DNA of 64,000 bases from Flavobacterium xueshanense. GTDB taxonomy: Bacteria; Bacteroidota; Bacteroidia; Flavobacteriales; Flavobacteriaceae. The stretch lies in assembly GCF_900112975.1 (NCBI RefSeq), contig NZ_FONQ01000001.1, positions 186,001 through 250,000 on the forward strand, written 5' to 3'. This document shows positions 9,823 through 18,357 of the stretch, piece by piece (within the stretch, counting starts at the first letter, position 1; each line of letters starts with the position of its first letter). Under the pieces are notes generated by a model, which was not told where the DNA came from, ran no database searches, and was given only the letters and a program-made list of their open reading frames with translations. A program made the position numbers and the translations under genes.

Positions 9823-11286
9823 TTATTTTTGGAGTTGGTCTAATATCTCTTTTACTATTTTCATGTCGTCAAAATCATGACGAACACCATTTATTTCCTG
9901 ATATGTCTCATGCCCTTTCCCGGCAATTAAAATAATATCATTGGGCTGAGCTAATTGACATGCCGTTTTTATAGCTTGTTTTCTGTCGGTTATGGTCAAC
10001 ACTTTTTTATAATTCTGAGGAGCAACACCTTGTTCCATTTCAGTAATAATTACTACAGGATCTTCATTTCTTGGATTATCCGAAGTAAAAATTGCTTTAT
10101 CACTTATCTCCGATGCAATATCAGCCATAATTGGTCGCTTGGTTTTATCTCTATTTCCTCCACAACCTACAACCGTGATTAGTTGTTCGTTTTTGGTACG
10201 AATGTCATTGATGGTTTTTAGCACATTTTCTAATGCATCTGGTGTATGCGCATAATCCACAATCGCCGTAATATTTGAAGCCGAAACAATAAATTGAAAA
10301 CGTCCCGAAACACTTTCTAAATCAGACAACAAGCGAAGTACTTCTAAACTTTCCATTCCCAATTCAATCGCAGTTCCATAAATAGCCAACAAATTATAGG
10401 CATTAAATGTTCCGATTAGTTTTACCCAAACTTCATTTCCGTTTATTTTCAACAACAAACCTGACAACTGATTTTCGAGGATTTGCGCTTTATAATCGGC
10501 ATACGATTTTAAAGCATAAGTCAATTTTTTTGCCGCAGTATTCTGCAACATCACTTGTCCATTTTTATCATCAATATTGGACAATATAAAGGCTGTTTTA
10601 GGCAAATTATCAAAGAATGATTTTTTCACATCTCTATATTCTGCAAAAGATGGATGATAATCCAAATGATCGTGAGACAAATTGGTAAAAATTCCACCGA
10701 CAAAATGCAATGCTTCCGTTCTTTTTTGATGAATTCCATGAGAACTTACTTCCATAAAACAGTAATCAACTCCGTTTTTGACCATTTCCTTCAGATAATG
10801 ATTTATCGTAATTGAATCTGGAGTAGTGTGTGTCGCTTTATATTCTATTTCGTCAACCAATATTTTAACTGTCGAAAGTAACCCAACTTTAAAACCTGCT
10901 TTTTTAAACAATTGGTACAATAAAGAAGCAATGGTAGTTTTACCGTTTGTTCCTGTTATTCCAACCAATTTCAAGTTTTGAGATGGATCTCCGAAATAAT
11001 TTGCAGCCATAAATGCCAGCGCTGAATTCGTATCTTTTACCTGAACATAAGTAATTCCTTTAGCAATATTTTCTGGAAATGTATCGCATACAATGGCAAC
11101 AGCTCCTCGCTGAATTGCTTTTTCAATAAAATCATGACCATCCGAAACGGCACCACGAATAGCCACAAAAATATCATTAGCCTCGATTTTTCGAGAATCA
11201 AAATCCATTTTGTTGATAGCAATATCCGTCGAACCTTTTATAGCTTCGATAGCTACTTTGTACAATATATCTTTTAGTATACTCAT
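9823..11286 (-). CDS. murE: UDP-MurNAc-L-Ala-D-Glu:meso-DAP ligase MurE
   Basis: Cytoplasmic Mur ligase adding the third stem residue. It has the P-loop GITGTNGKTTIASLLYQLF near residue 110 and the DNPRNEDP motif near residue 405. The DNPR form is the signature of enzymes selecting meso-diaminopimelate rather than lysine, so this organism should have A1-gamma, DAP-type peptidoglycan. The length of 487 aa is typical. The start overlaps the ftsI stop by 4 bp (ATGA). Confidence 0.97.
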   Translation of the reverse strand: MSILKDILYKVAIEAIKGSTDIAINKMDFDSRKIEANDIFVAIRGAVSDGHDFIEKAIQRGAVAIVCDTFPENIAKGITYVQVKDTNSALAFMAANYFGDPSQNLKLVGITGTNGKTTIASLLYQLFKKAGFKVGLLSTVKILVDEIEYKATHTTPDSITINHYLKEMVKNGVDYCFMEVSSHGIHQKRTEALHFVGGIFTNLSHDHLDYHPSFAEYRDVKKSFFDNLPKTAFILSNIDDKNGQVMLQNTAAKKLTYALKSYADYKAQILENQLSGLLLKINGNEVWVKLIGTFNAYNLLAIYGTAIELGMESLEVLRLLSDLESVSGRFQFIVSASNITAIVDYAHTPDALENVLKTINDIRTKNEQLITVVGCGGNRDKTKRPIMADIASEISDKAIFTSDNPRNEDPVVIITEMEQGVAPQNYKKVLTITDRKQAIKTACQLAQPNDIILIAGKGHETYQEINGVRHDFDDMKIVKEILDQLQK

Positions 11287-13286
11287 GATAATTCCAATAG
11301 TATCGTTGTGTTCTTTACTAAATTCTGTCCAGCCTCTACTGATTGTTTTTTTACTTTTCCAACGCCGATTACTCTTACTTTCATTCCTAAATTTCCTAAT
11401 AAAGCAACAGCATCCATTCCGGACATTCCTTTTAAATCCGGAATTAATTGTTGTTTCTTTTGGAATTTTACAAAATAGGAATCGTAATTACTTTCTTGTT
11501 TTGGAATTTTTCTGTCTAAGTTTTTAATTTCATTTGTCGAAGGCGCATCGGTAAATATTTTTTGTGCAATCCTTTTAAAAACTGGCCCTGCCACATCTGC
11601 ACCATAATAATTATTGAGTGCTGTACTTGGTTTATGCACCACAACTATACAAGAATACATTGGTTTGTCTGCCGGGAAGTAGCCCACAAAAGACGACGCA
11701 TAATATTTTCCAACTCCTCCAGCCTTTCCGTAATTCACCGCCGCTGTTCCTGTTTTTCCTGCCATAGAAAAATCTTTAGAATATAATTTTGAGGCCGTTC
11801 CCTTTTTTACAACATTTGCCAGAACTGCTCTTAATTTAGAAATAGTTTGTGGGGAACAAATTCTCGGATTCAAAACTTCTTTCTCATATTTTTTGATGGT
11901 CCTATTCCATTCTTTGATTTCAGAAACAAATTGAGGCTTTACCATTTCACCATCATTAGCAACTGCATTATAAAAAGCTAATGTTTGCAATGGGGTAATA
12001 TGGACCCCATATCCAAAAGCCATCCAAGGCAGTGAAATTTTTGACCAATTTTTATCACTTGGTTGCGGAATATAAGGTATGCCTTCCCCTTTGATGGAAA
12101 GTCCTAAAGTTTTATTTAATCCAAAATTATTAAGATGATTGACAAATTTTAAAGGTTCATCTTTATACGCATTATAAACCGCTTGAACCAAAACAGTATT
12201 AGATGAAAGTTCGAAACCTCTTGCCAATGAAATTTTTCCATAGCCACCTTTATGGGAATCTTCCACTTTTTCCCCAGAATACATAACCACTCCGCCTTTA
12301 CTGTCATAAACTGAACTGGTATCCGCCTTTTTATCTTCAAGCAGCGCCATTAAATCTGCTAATTTATACGTAGAACCCGGCTCATGCGATTCGGCTACTG
12401 CATAGTTTGTGGTTTCATAATAGGTTCCGTCATTAGCTCTTCCCAGATTAGAAATTGCTTTAACATGACCCGTTTTTGTTTCCATAACCACAACGCAACC
12501 ATGATCAGCCTGATATAATTCCAATTGTTTTAGCAAAGCGTGATGTGCTATATCCTGAACATAAACGTCTATTGTTGATATGACATCATACCCATCTTGA
12601 GGATCTACTTCATTAATGTCGCGTATGGGTTTCCACTGCCCTTTTGCTATTTTTTGCTTTAAAATCTTACCGTCTTTTCCATTCAGATATTTTCTAAAAG
12701 CCCATTCGATTCCTTTTCCATCGAGTGATTCTCCGTTAGAAGTTCGTTCGTAACCTACGGTACGCTCAGCAATTTTCCCTATCGGATGTTCTCTTACGGT
12801 TTCTTGTTCAATTATAATTCCTCCCTTGTAAGCACCCAAATTAAACAATGGAAATCCTTTTATTTTAAAATACTGCGTGTAACTCAAATTACGAGCTATC
12901 AAATAATATCTATTTTTATTTGCTCTGGCTTTTCGCAATTCGTTTTCAAAAAAACCAGATGACTTTCCTAAAATAGTAGCCAATGAATCCGAAAGTGATT
13001 TAACATTTTTTTCAAAAGATTCGGCCTTTGGAGCCACAGCATCAAAACGGATTTCATAGTTTGGGATTGAGGTAGCCAATAGGCTTCCATCCGCAGAATA
13101 AATATTTCCTTTATTGGCAGGAATCACAAAATTTCTAACGGTTCTTTCTTTCGCTAACTTTCTGTAATAGTCGCCTTCAACCCACTGAATATTTGTTAAT
13201 TTTACAGCAATTGCTATGGCCATCAAAAAGATGACAAAAGCTACCAGATAAATTCTGTAGGATATATATTTATCTTCTACTGCCAT
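11283..13286 (-). CDS. ftsI: Class B penicillin-binding protein FtsI/PBP3 with one PASTA domain
   Basis: Septal D,D-transpeptidase crosslinking peptidoglycan with FtsW. The single N-terminal membrane anchor is at about residues 10-32, followed by the PBP dimerisation domain and the transpeptidase domain. Active-site motifs are STYK (305-308), SSN (361-363) and KTG (near residue 520). The last 60 residues (LIPDLKGMSGMDAVALLGNLG) form one PASTA repeat, usual for Bacteroidota FtsI and absent in E. coli. It overlaps ftsL by 10 bp and murE by 4 bp. Confidence 0.96.
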   Translation of the reverse strand: MAVEDKYISYRIYLVAFVIFLMAIAIAVKLTNIQWVEGDYYRKLAKERTVRNFVIPANKGNIYSADGSLLATSIPNYEIRFDAVAPKAESFEKNVKSLSDSLATILGKSSGFFENELRKARANKNRYYLIARNLSYTQYFKIKGFPLFNLGAYKGGIIIEQETVREHPIGKIAERTVGYERTSNGESLDGKGIEWAFRKYLNGKDGKILKQKIAKGQWKPIRDINEVDPQDGYDVISTIDVYVQDIAHHALLKQLELYQADHGCVVVMETKTGHVKAISNLGRANDGTYYETTNYAVAESHEPGSTYKLADLMALLEDKKADTSSVYDSKGGVVMYSGEKVEDSHKGGYGKISLARGFELSSNTVLVQAVYNAYKDEPLKFVNHLNNFGLNKTLGLSIKGEGIPYIPQPSDKNWSKISLPWMAFGYGVHITPLQTLAFYNAVANDGEMVKPQFVSEIKEWNRTIKKYEKEVLNPRICSPQTISKLRAVLANVVKKGTASKLYSKDFSMAGKTGTAAVNYGKAGGVGKYYASSFVGYFPADKPMYSCIVVVHKPSTALNNYYGADVAGPVFKRIAQKIFTDAPSTNEIKNLDRKIPKQESNYDSYFVKFQKKQQLIPDLKGMSGMDAVALLGNLGMKVRVIGVGKVKKQSVEAGQNLVKNTTILLELS

Positions 13287-13624
13287 ATTTTTTCTAAAAG
13301 ATTTTTCTCTTTTTCTTTTTTAACTTTTATTTTGATAGGTGGAACTGTTGATGGAAAAATTTCTTTTTCTATCATTTTTTCAGATACAGTCGACTCCATT
13401 TTTAATTTCATTAACTCGGAACGTCTATCAACGAATTCAGAACGCAATTCCTTTACTTTGTTGGTCAACTCAGCAATCTTAAATACTTTTTGCTCAAATC
13501 GCTGGGTATTCGCGATCATAACGATAGCCAAAAGAATTATAAAAACGATGAAACGCCAATTCTTAACCGCATCATCATTGATAAGAAACCTTGCTTTTAA
13601 TAGGCTGTAAACTCCGTTTTTCAT
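13277..13624 (-). CDS. ftsL: FtsL-like divisome membrane protein
   Basis: Small bitopic protein of 115 aa. It has a cytoplasmic N-terminus, one hydrophobic segment (about residues 24-42, FIVFIILLAIVMIAN), then a heptad-like charged stretch (KIAELTNKVKELRSEFVDRR) suited to a coiled coil. Size, topology and the place between rsmH and ftsI match FtsL, whose sequence is poorly conserved; Bacteroidota entries are often named FtsL-like. The basic tail (KIKVKKEKEKN) is unusual for FtsL. Its stop overlaps the ftsI start by 10 bp. Confidence 0.85.
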   Translation of the reverse strand: MKNGVYSLLKARFLINDDAVKNWRFIVFIILLAIVMIANTQRFEQKVFKIAELTNKVKELRSEFVDRRSELMKLKMESTVSEKMIEKEIFPSTVPPIKIKVKKEKEKNLLEKIWQ

Positions 13625-13732
13625 TTGTCCTCTCCCCGATTCTCTCCAAAGGAAAGGGCGCCGGGATGTTAAAAATTAGTATTTATCTTGTCTCAATTAG
13701 GAAAATTCCCTTTTCGGGAAACTGAGTTGTAC
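13625..13732. other. Intergenic spacer inside the dcw cluster with short inverted repeats
   Basis: This is the only long gap (108 bp) between rsmH and ftsZ. It is locally GC-richer than its surroundings around 13628-13668 (CCTCTCCCCGATTCTCTCC then GGAAAGGGCGCCGGG), and it has a small hairpin, TTCCC-ttttc-GGGAA, at 13704-13718. It resembles the short non-coding fillers often seen between Bacteroidota genes. I see no promoter of the TAnnTTTG type on the coding strand and no coding potential. Confidence 0.4.
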
Positions 13733-14641
13733 TTATCTCTTCTCAGCAATTCTTAATTTTGCACTTCTGGCTCTATTATTTTCTTTTATTTCAGCAGCAT
13801 CCGGAACAATTAGTTTTCCAATGGTTTTAAAAGGAACAGAAAAATTTCCAAAAAAATCGCGTTCAGGTTCTCCCTCAAACATTCCGTTTTTTACAAACCT
13901 TTTTACTAATCTGTCCTCTAAAGAATGGTAGGATATTACACTCAATTTTCCTCCCGGATTCAATATTTCTAAGGATTGTTCCAAAAATTCTTTCAAAACA
14001 TCCATCTCTTGATTCACTTCAATTCGGATCGCCTGATAGATCTGCGCCAAAATTTTATTTTTGACTCTTTCAGGTAAATAGCGCGCCAAAACCTCTTTCA
14101 ATTCATCTGTTGTTTTGATGGGCTTTAGTTCTCTGGCTTCTATAATTGTTCTTGCCAAAACGGGAGCATTTTTTAATTCTCCATAATCCAAAAAAACTCT
14201 CTTTAAATTCGCCTCATCATATTCATTCACCACGCGGAAGGCATTCAAATCATTTTTCTGACTCATTCGCATATCCAATCCAGCATCAAAACGAGTAGAA
14301 AAACCTCTTTCAGGAACATCAAACTGATGGGACGAAACTCCTAGATCAGCTAAAATTCCATCCACACTTTTCACCCCATAAAAACGCAAAAACCGTTTTA
14401 TAAAACGGAAATTTTCATTTATCAGCGTAAATCTTTCGTCTTGCAGGGTATTTGCCAGCGCGTCTTGGTCCTGATCAAAAGCAAATAACTTTCCGTTTGG
14501 CCCAAGCCGTTTCAAAATTTCTTTTGAATGACCGCCTCCGCCAAAAGTTACATCAACATAAATGCCGTCAGGCATAATATTTAAACCATCTACAGATGCT
14601 TGAAGCAAAACCGGATTATGATATTCCATTGTCGTCGTCAT
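13733..14641 (-). CDS. rsmH: 16S rRNA (cytosine(1402)-N4)-methyltransferase RsmH
   Basis: SAM-dependent enzyme methylating N4 of C1402 in 16S rRNA at the decoding site. Conserved blocks are MEYHNPVLLQ at the N-terminus, the SAM loop VDVTFGGGGHSKEIL, DLGVSSHQFDVPERGFS, and SYHSLEDRLVKRF near the C-terminus. The ATG at 14641 gives 302 aa; the ATG at 14629 (MEYH) is equally possible. Either start lies inside the 3' end of mraZ, overlapping by 14-26 bp, so the two are probably translationally coupled. Confidence 0.96.
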   Translation of the reverse strand: MTTTMEYHNPVLLQASVDGLNIMPDGIYVDVTFGGGGHSKEILKRLGPNGKLFAFDQDQDALANTLQDERFTLINENFRFIKRFLRFYGVKSVDGILADLGVSSHQFDVPERGFSTRFDAGLDMRMSQKNDLNAFRVVNEYDEANLKRVFLDYGELKNAPVLARTIIEARELKPIKTTDELKEVLARYLPERVKNKILAQIYQAIRIEVNQEMDVLKEFLEQSLEILNPGGKLSVISYHSLEDRLVKRFVKNGMFEGEPERDFFGNFSVPFKTIGKLIVPDAAEIKENNRARSAKLRIAEKR

Positions 14642-15089
14642 TTATATTTCCCATTACTTCTTCGGCCAAATCTGCAAAATCAACATCTTCGCCACTTATT
14701 GATTTTTCGTATAAATCTTTATCCCAAATCTCAACAATATTCACTGCTGATGAGAAGACCACTTCTTTTGCAATACTGGCAAAAGTCACTAAATCCTTAG
14801 GTACTAATAATCGTCCCAAAGCATCGATTTCAACCACTTTGACACCAGCAGTAAACCGGCGGATAAAGTCATTGTTTTTCTTTACAAATCGATTTAGTTT
14901 ATTGATTTTTTGCATCATCAAATCCCATTCCTGCATAGGATATAATTCCAGACAAGGCTGAAAAACAGAACGCTTCAAAACGAATCCGTTTTGAAGTGAA
15001 GTAGCCAACTGCTTTTTTAAGGGTGCTGGCATAAGCAGCCTTCCTTTTGCATCGACTTTACATTCATATGTCCCGACAATTGTATCCAA
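14616..15089 (-). CDS. mraZ: Transcriptional regulator MraZ (TTG start)
   Basis: DNA-binding protein of the SpoVT/AbrB fold with two tandem MraZ half-repeats: GTYECKVDAKGRLLMPAPLKK at the N-terminus and VVEIDALGRLLVPKDL near residue 85. It acts as the autoregulator of the dcw operon. I place the start at TTG 15089 (then DTIVGTYECK), giving 157 aa. The frame runs upstream to a GTG at 15149, but that extension (MVNCGNIFYIF...) would be coded by the predicted promoter and operator and is not part of the family. No ATG is available. The promoter -10-like element ends 26 bp upstream of the TTG. Confidence 0.92.
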   Translation of the reverse strand: MDTIVGTYECKVDAKGRLLMPAPLKKQLATSLQNGFVLKRSVFQPCLELYPMQEWDLMMQKINKLNRFVKKNNDFIRRFTAGVKVVEIDALGRLLVPKDLVTFASIAKEVVFSSAVNIVEIWDKDLYEKSISGEDVDFADLAEEVMGNINDDDNGIS

Positions 15090-15115
15090 GCAAAAAAGTA
15101 TTAAATGGTGTAGAG

Positions 15116-15180
15116 CAAAAATATAAAAAATATTACCACAATTTACCACTATATACCACTTTGTTAATAAGTTTAACCAC
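15116..15180 (-). promoter_or_regulatory. mraZ/dcw promoter with predicted MraZ operator
   Basis: On the minus strand GTGGT occurs three times in direct repeat with exactly 5-bp spacers (15159-15155, 15149-15145, 15139-15135). A fourth GTGGT (15180-15176) sits 21 bp, about two helical turns, further upstream. E. coli MraZ binds TGGGN repeats spaced by 5 bp, so the geometry matches. Just downstream is TATTTTTG (15123-15116), matching TAnnTTTG, with a TTG at 15141-15139 (15-bp spacer, slightly short). The repeats cover the -33 region and lie 46-91 bp before the TTG start codon, where a repressor would block RNA polymerase. Binding itself is inferred. Confidence 0.75.
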
Positions 15181-15422
15181 TTTTAGACAAAAACGTATAA
15201 TTTATGCACAATCAGAACATTAGCCCTATTTTATTTTATTTGTAAGAAACATAATGTTATAAAAAAAAGAGGATAAAATTCAAGGAATTTTCAATTTTAA
15301 ATGGTAAATAAAAAGCGAAAAAGTACCTTCATTTTGGAAAAAAATCAAGCTGTTTTTACATCAACAAGGATAATTTTACAATTAAAAATTGTTGTAAAAA
15401 TTCATTTTTATTTATTAAAACC

Positions 15423-15430
15423 TATATTTG
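15423..15430 (+). promoter_or_regulatory. Promoter -7 element (TATATTTG) of the hydrolase gene
   Basis: TATATTTG matches the Bacteroidota -7 consensus TAnnTTTG and lies 29 bp before the ATG at 15460. It supports that start over the upstream ATG at 15301. A clear TTG at 17-23 bp upstream is not seen. The interval 15181-15422 between this element and the mraZ operator is AT-rich and holds nothing else I can identify. Confidence 0.55.
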
Positions 15431-15459
15431 TCAAAATTGAAAATCCGCAGTCAAAAAAA

Positions 15460-16233
15460 ATGGAAAAACACTATAAAAAAGAAGGTAGGTACAGCTATTA
15501 TGAAGCTGGTGAAGGAACTCCAATTGTCATCTTGCATGGATTGATGGGAGGACTCAGTAATTTTGACGCTGTTGCCAGTTACTTCTCTACAAAAGGATAT
15601 AAAATAATCATTCCAGACTTACCCATATACACTCAAAATATTCTGAAAACGAATGTAAAAAGTTTTGCAAAATATGTTAAAGACTTTATCACATTCAAAG
15701 GTTTAGAACGCGTCATACTTTTAGGAAATTCATTAGGTGGTCATATCGCTTTGTACCACACTAAAATGTATCCCGAAAAAGTTGCAGGTCTAGTTATTAC
15801 TGGTAGTTCAGGACTTTATGAAAGTGCCATGGGTGACAGTTATCCAAAAAGAGGAGATTACGAATACATTAAGAAAAAAGCAGAAGATGTATTTTATGAC
15901 CCGAAAGTAGCTACCAAAGAACTTGTTGATGAAGTTTACGAATCTGTAAATGACCGAATAAAATTGATAAAAACACTGACAATTGCCAAAAGTGCGATTC
16001 GTCATAATATGGCAAAAGATTTGCCAAAAATGCATGTTCAAACTTGTATCATTTGGGGAAAAAATGACAAAGTTACGCCTCCAGATGTTGCAGAAGAGTT
16101 TCATAAATTATTACCTAATTCTACTTTATATTGGATTGACAAATGTGGCCATGCTGCCATGATGGAACATCCAGATGAGTTTAATCGTTTGTTAGAAGAA
16201 TGGTTGACAAACACCCATTTAGCAGTACATTAA
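15460..16233 (+). CDS. Alpha/beta-fold hydrolase
   Basis: Cytoplasmic hydrolase of 257 aa with an oxyanion-loop HGLMGG near residue 25, nucleophile elbow GNSLGG (Ser near residue 92) and catalytic His in CGHAAMMEHP near the C-terminus. WGKNDKVTPP supplies the usual acid region. The substrate cannot be told; such genes commonly sit beside engB in Flavobacteriia. The frame is open from ATG 15301, but the first 53 residues of that version are Lys/Ile-rich and would overlap the TATATTTG element at 15423, so I use the ATG at 15460. engB follows after 31 bp. Confidence 0.85.
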   Translation: MEKHYKKEGRYSYYEAGEGTPIVILHGLMGGLSNFDAVASYFSTKGYKIIIPDLPIYTQNILKTNVKSFAKYVKDFITFKGLERVILLGNSLGGHIALYHTKMYPEKVAGLVITGSSGLYESAMGDSYPKRGDYEYIKKKAEDVFYDPKVATKELVDEVYESVNDRIKLIKTLTIAKSAIRHNMAKDLPKMHVQTCIIWGKNDKVTPPDVAEEFHKLLPNSTLYWIDKCGHAAMMEHPDEFNRLLEEWLTNTHLAVH

Positions 16234-16264
16234 ACTTAATAGGAGAATTTTACACTTAGAAAAA

Positions 16265-16885
16265 ATGAAAATTAATACCGCCGAATTTGTTATCAGCAAC
16301 TCTGATGTAAGTAAATGTCCAAAAGATTTTTTACCTGAATATGCTTTTATTGGCCGATCAAATGTTGGGAAATCCTCGTTGATCAACATGATAACAAACC
16401 AGAAAAAATTAGCAAAAACATCTGGAAGACCAGGAAAAACTCAATTGATCAATCATTTCCTGATTAACAACAATTGGTTCTTAGTCGATTTACCCGGTTA
16501 TGGATACGCCAAAGTTTCTAAAAAAACGAAATCTATATTTCAGGAATTCATTACTGATTATTTTGAAACCAGAGAGCAATTAGTTTGTGCATTTGTTCTG
16601 ATTGACATTCGTCATGAAGCGCAAACCATCGATATCGAATTTATGTCCTATATGGGCGAAAGCGAAATTCCTTTTTGCATTGTTTTCACCAAAGCAGATA
16701 AAATCAGTAAGGTAAAAATTGATTCGCATGTTGCAGCTTACAAAAAGAAAATGTTTGCTAACAATTGGGCCGAAATGCCACACTACTTTGTGACTTCAGC
16801 AACTGAATCTACAGGAAAAGAAGAATTATTAAGCTACATTGACGAAGTAAATCAAGAGGTTTTCAAGAATAACAGTCAGTTTTAG
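16265..16885 (+). CDS. engB: Ribosome biogenesis GTP-binding protein EngB/YsxC
   Basis: Small Ras-like GTPase needed for 50S subunit assembly. Motifs: G1 GRSNVGKSS, G3 DLPGYG, G4 TKAD, and the G5-like SATE. A switch-region KTSGRPGKTQLINHF is characteristic of EngB. The length of 206 aa is normal. It follows the hydrolase gene by 31 bp, and a strong hairpin terminator stands 25 bp after its stop. Confidence 0.96.
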   Translation: MKINTAEFVISNSDVSKCPKDFLPEYAFIGRSNVGKSSLINMITNQKKLAKTSGRPGKTQLINHFLINNNWFLVDLPGYGYAKVSKKTKSIFQEFITDYFETREQLVCAFVLIDIRHEAQTIDIEFMSYMGESEIPFCIVFTKADKISKVKIDSHVAAYKKKMFANNWAEMPHYFVTSATESTGKEELLSYIDEVNQEVFKNNSQF

Positions 16886-16910
16886 AAACCAATAAAGAAA
16901 GTATAAAAAA

Positions 16911-16950
16911 TCCCAAAACTTAAGTTTTAAAGTTTTGGGATTTTATTTTT
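16911..16950 (+). terminator. Rho-independent terminator between engB and gldC (bidirectional)
   Basis: Perfect 10-bp stem TCCCAAAACT / AGTTTTGGGA with the 10-nt loop TAAGTTTTAA, followed by TTTTATTTTT on the plus strand and flanked by an A-run that gives a T-run on the minus strand. It separates the convergent engB and gldC genes. Confidence 0.85.
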
Positions 16951-16965
16951 AGAATTGAAGTTACT

Positions 16966-17301
16966 CTATTTTTTCAAATCCAGTTTCTCTGCAAAATAAT
17001 CACAGAAATCTTTCATCGTATCCGCCATTTTCTCATCATCAGTAGCGCGCTTGAATGTTTCTGACATGGCCACTAAAGTCTGGTGAAAGAAAATTTTCAT
17101 CTCATCCACTGGCATATCTTTGGTCCATAAATCGATTCGCATACTCTCTTTTGCCTTGCTGTCCCAAACCGACAGCATAATTGCTTTTGCCTCTTCTTGT
17201 TCTACTCCACCGTCTTTCGCAGACCACATTAATTTTTCCGGAACACGATTTTCATCTAATTCAATTAGAAATTTAATTTCTGATGTATTTTTATTTGACA
17301 T
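16966..17301 (-). CDS. gldC: Gliding motility protein GldC
   Basis: Small (111 aa), acidic, cytoplasmic-looking protein without signal peptide. It matches GldC of gliding flavobacteria in size, charge pattern (MSNKNTSEIKFLIELDENRVPEKL) and its position directly after gldB, whose stop codon shares a base with the gldC ATG. In Flavobacterium, GldC improves gliding and is thought to stabilise or assist GldB; its biochemical activity is unknown. Confidence 0.93.
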   Translation of the reverse strand: MSNKNTSEIKFLIELDENRVPEKLMWSAKDGGVEQEEAKAIMLSVWDSKAKESMRIDLWTKDMPVDEMKIFFHQTLVAMSETFKRATDDEKMADTMKDFCDYFAEKLDLKK

Positions 17302-18257
17302 TATTTTTTGGGTTTGTATTTTGATTTCACAAATATTTCTTTTGCACTTGTTTTTAGCAAATCAGCAATAGGCACTTCATTATTTTTCATGTAAGAGCGA
17401 ACCATTTGCCAACCAATCCAGGCTCCAACTTGTCCCGGCGATTCATTATCAATTTCCAAATAAAATTTAGAAAATGGAGCAGGATTTATAAATCGGGGAA
17501 TTAACTTTTGATCATTACTGTAAAGCATTTCTTTTTCAATAAAATAACGCCACATGTAACTTTCATTTTCTTGACACCACTTTATTTGTTCAGGAGTATA
17601 CCCCATCTTTTCGGCATCAGTATATTCGGGCAAAAGTAAATCCTTTAAATACAATTGCTTTCCGTAATAAATCATTTGACTCAACAAATCTTTTTCCGTT
17701 ACAATTGGGATTTTGCGTGCTGAAAAACTTGAAACTACATCCGGAGCGATTTGTCTTTCCTCAAAATTTTGTTTTAAATAATTTGGAAACTGATAAAACT
17801 TATGTCCTTTTCCTAAATACAATTCCAGTGAAACAATTACCATACTATCCGCATAAATAGCTTTATTATTATAATCCATTTCGGAGATTATGGTAATTAC
17901 TTTTGGTGATTTTGTCTCTGGAAAATAATATTTAATATGTTTAAAGAGTTTATTAAGTTCCTGTTTCACAGGTTCAAAATCAGCATATTTTTTTTGAACT
18001 TCTGTATACAATTCTCTCCATAACGGATCTCGCATTTTATTCAACCAAACACTATTGTCATTTCCGGCCGGAAAAAAAAATGGAAATTCTTTTTTTACTT
18101 TCTCTAAATCTTTTGGTTCCGTTTCAAAAAATATCTTATCAAAACGCTCCACCTTTATATTCAAAGGAATCGCGGTAACAGCACTTTCAACTTTAGTTTT
18201 CTTGTTACAGGATAAAATAACGAGACAAAAGACTACAAGAAACACATATTTTTTCAT
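17301..18257 (-). CDS. gldB: Gliding motility lipoprotein GldB
   Basis: Lipoprotein of 318 aa with signal peptide and lipobox (LVILSC, Cys17). GldB is essential for gliding in Flavobacterium johnsoniae. Residues such as WIGWQMVRSYM near the C-terminus and FDKIFFETEP at the N-terminus resemble the DUF2268-like Zn-protease fold to which GldB is related, but I see no HExxH motif, so catalytic activity is doubtful. It is cotranscribed with gldC (1-bp overlap). A TATATTTG element lies 64-71 bp upstream. Confidence 0.93.
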   Translation of the reverse strand: MKKYVFLVVFCLVILSCNKKTKVESAVTAIPLNIKVERFDKIFFETEPKDLEKVKKEFPFFFPAGNDNSVWLNKMRDPLWRELYTEVQKKYADFEPVKQELNKLFKHIKYYFPETKSPKVITIISEMDYNNKAIYADSMVIVSLELYLGKGHKFYQFPNYLKQNFEERQIAPDVVSSFSARKIPIVTEKDLLSQMIYYGKQLYLKDLLLPEYTDAEKMGYTPEQIKWCQENESYMWRYFIEKEMLYSNDQKLIPRFINPAPFSKFYLEIDNESPGQVGAWIGWQMVRSYMKNNEVPIADLLKTSAKEIFVKSKYKPKK

Positions 18258-18320
18258 ATATATTAATTAAATTTGTTTCCTAAGAATCCTGGGAAACGAA
18301 TGCATAATGAATTGATTTTG

Positions 18321-18328
18321 CAAATATA
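18321..18328 (-). promoter_or_regulatory. Likely gldB promoter -7 element (TATATTTG)
   Basis: On the minus strand TATATTTG matches TAnnTTTG in the divergent gldB/nadE intergenic region. No TTG stands at the expected -33 distance, so this is a weak or activator-dependent promoter at best. Confidence 0.4.
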
Positions 18329-18357
18329 CATTCCTGCTTTTTAAAACGTAAATTATT

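Noticed and set aside
15090..15149. Longer mraZ product starting at GTG 15149
   Set aside because: The added residues would be coded by the GTGGT repeats and the promoter box, and the MraZ family begins at the TTG 15089.
15301..15459. N-terminal extension of the alpha/beta hydrolase from ATG 15301
   Set aside because: It is Lys/Ile-rich, unlike the family, and overlaps a TATATTTG promoter element 29 bp before the ATG at 15460.
17301..18257. GldB as an active zinc protease
   Set aside because: The fold may be related to DUF2268 peptidases, but no HExxH motif is visible in the sequence.
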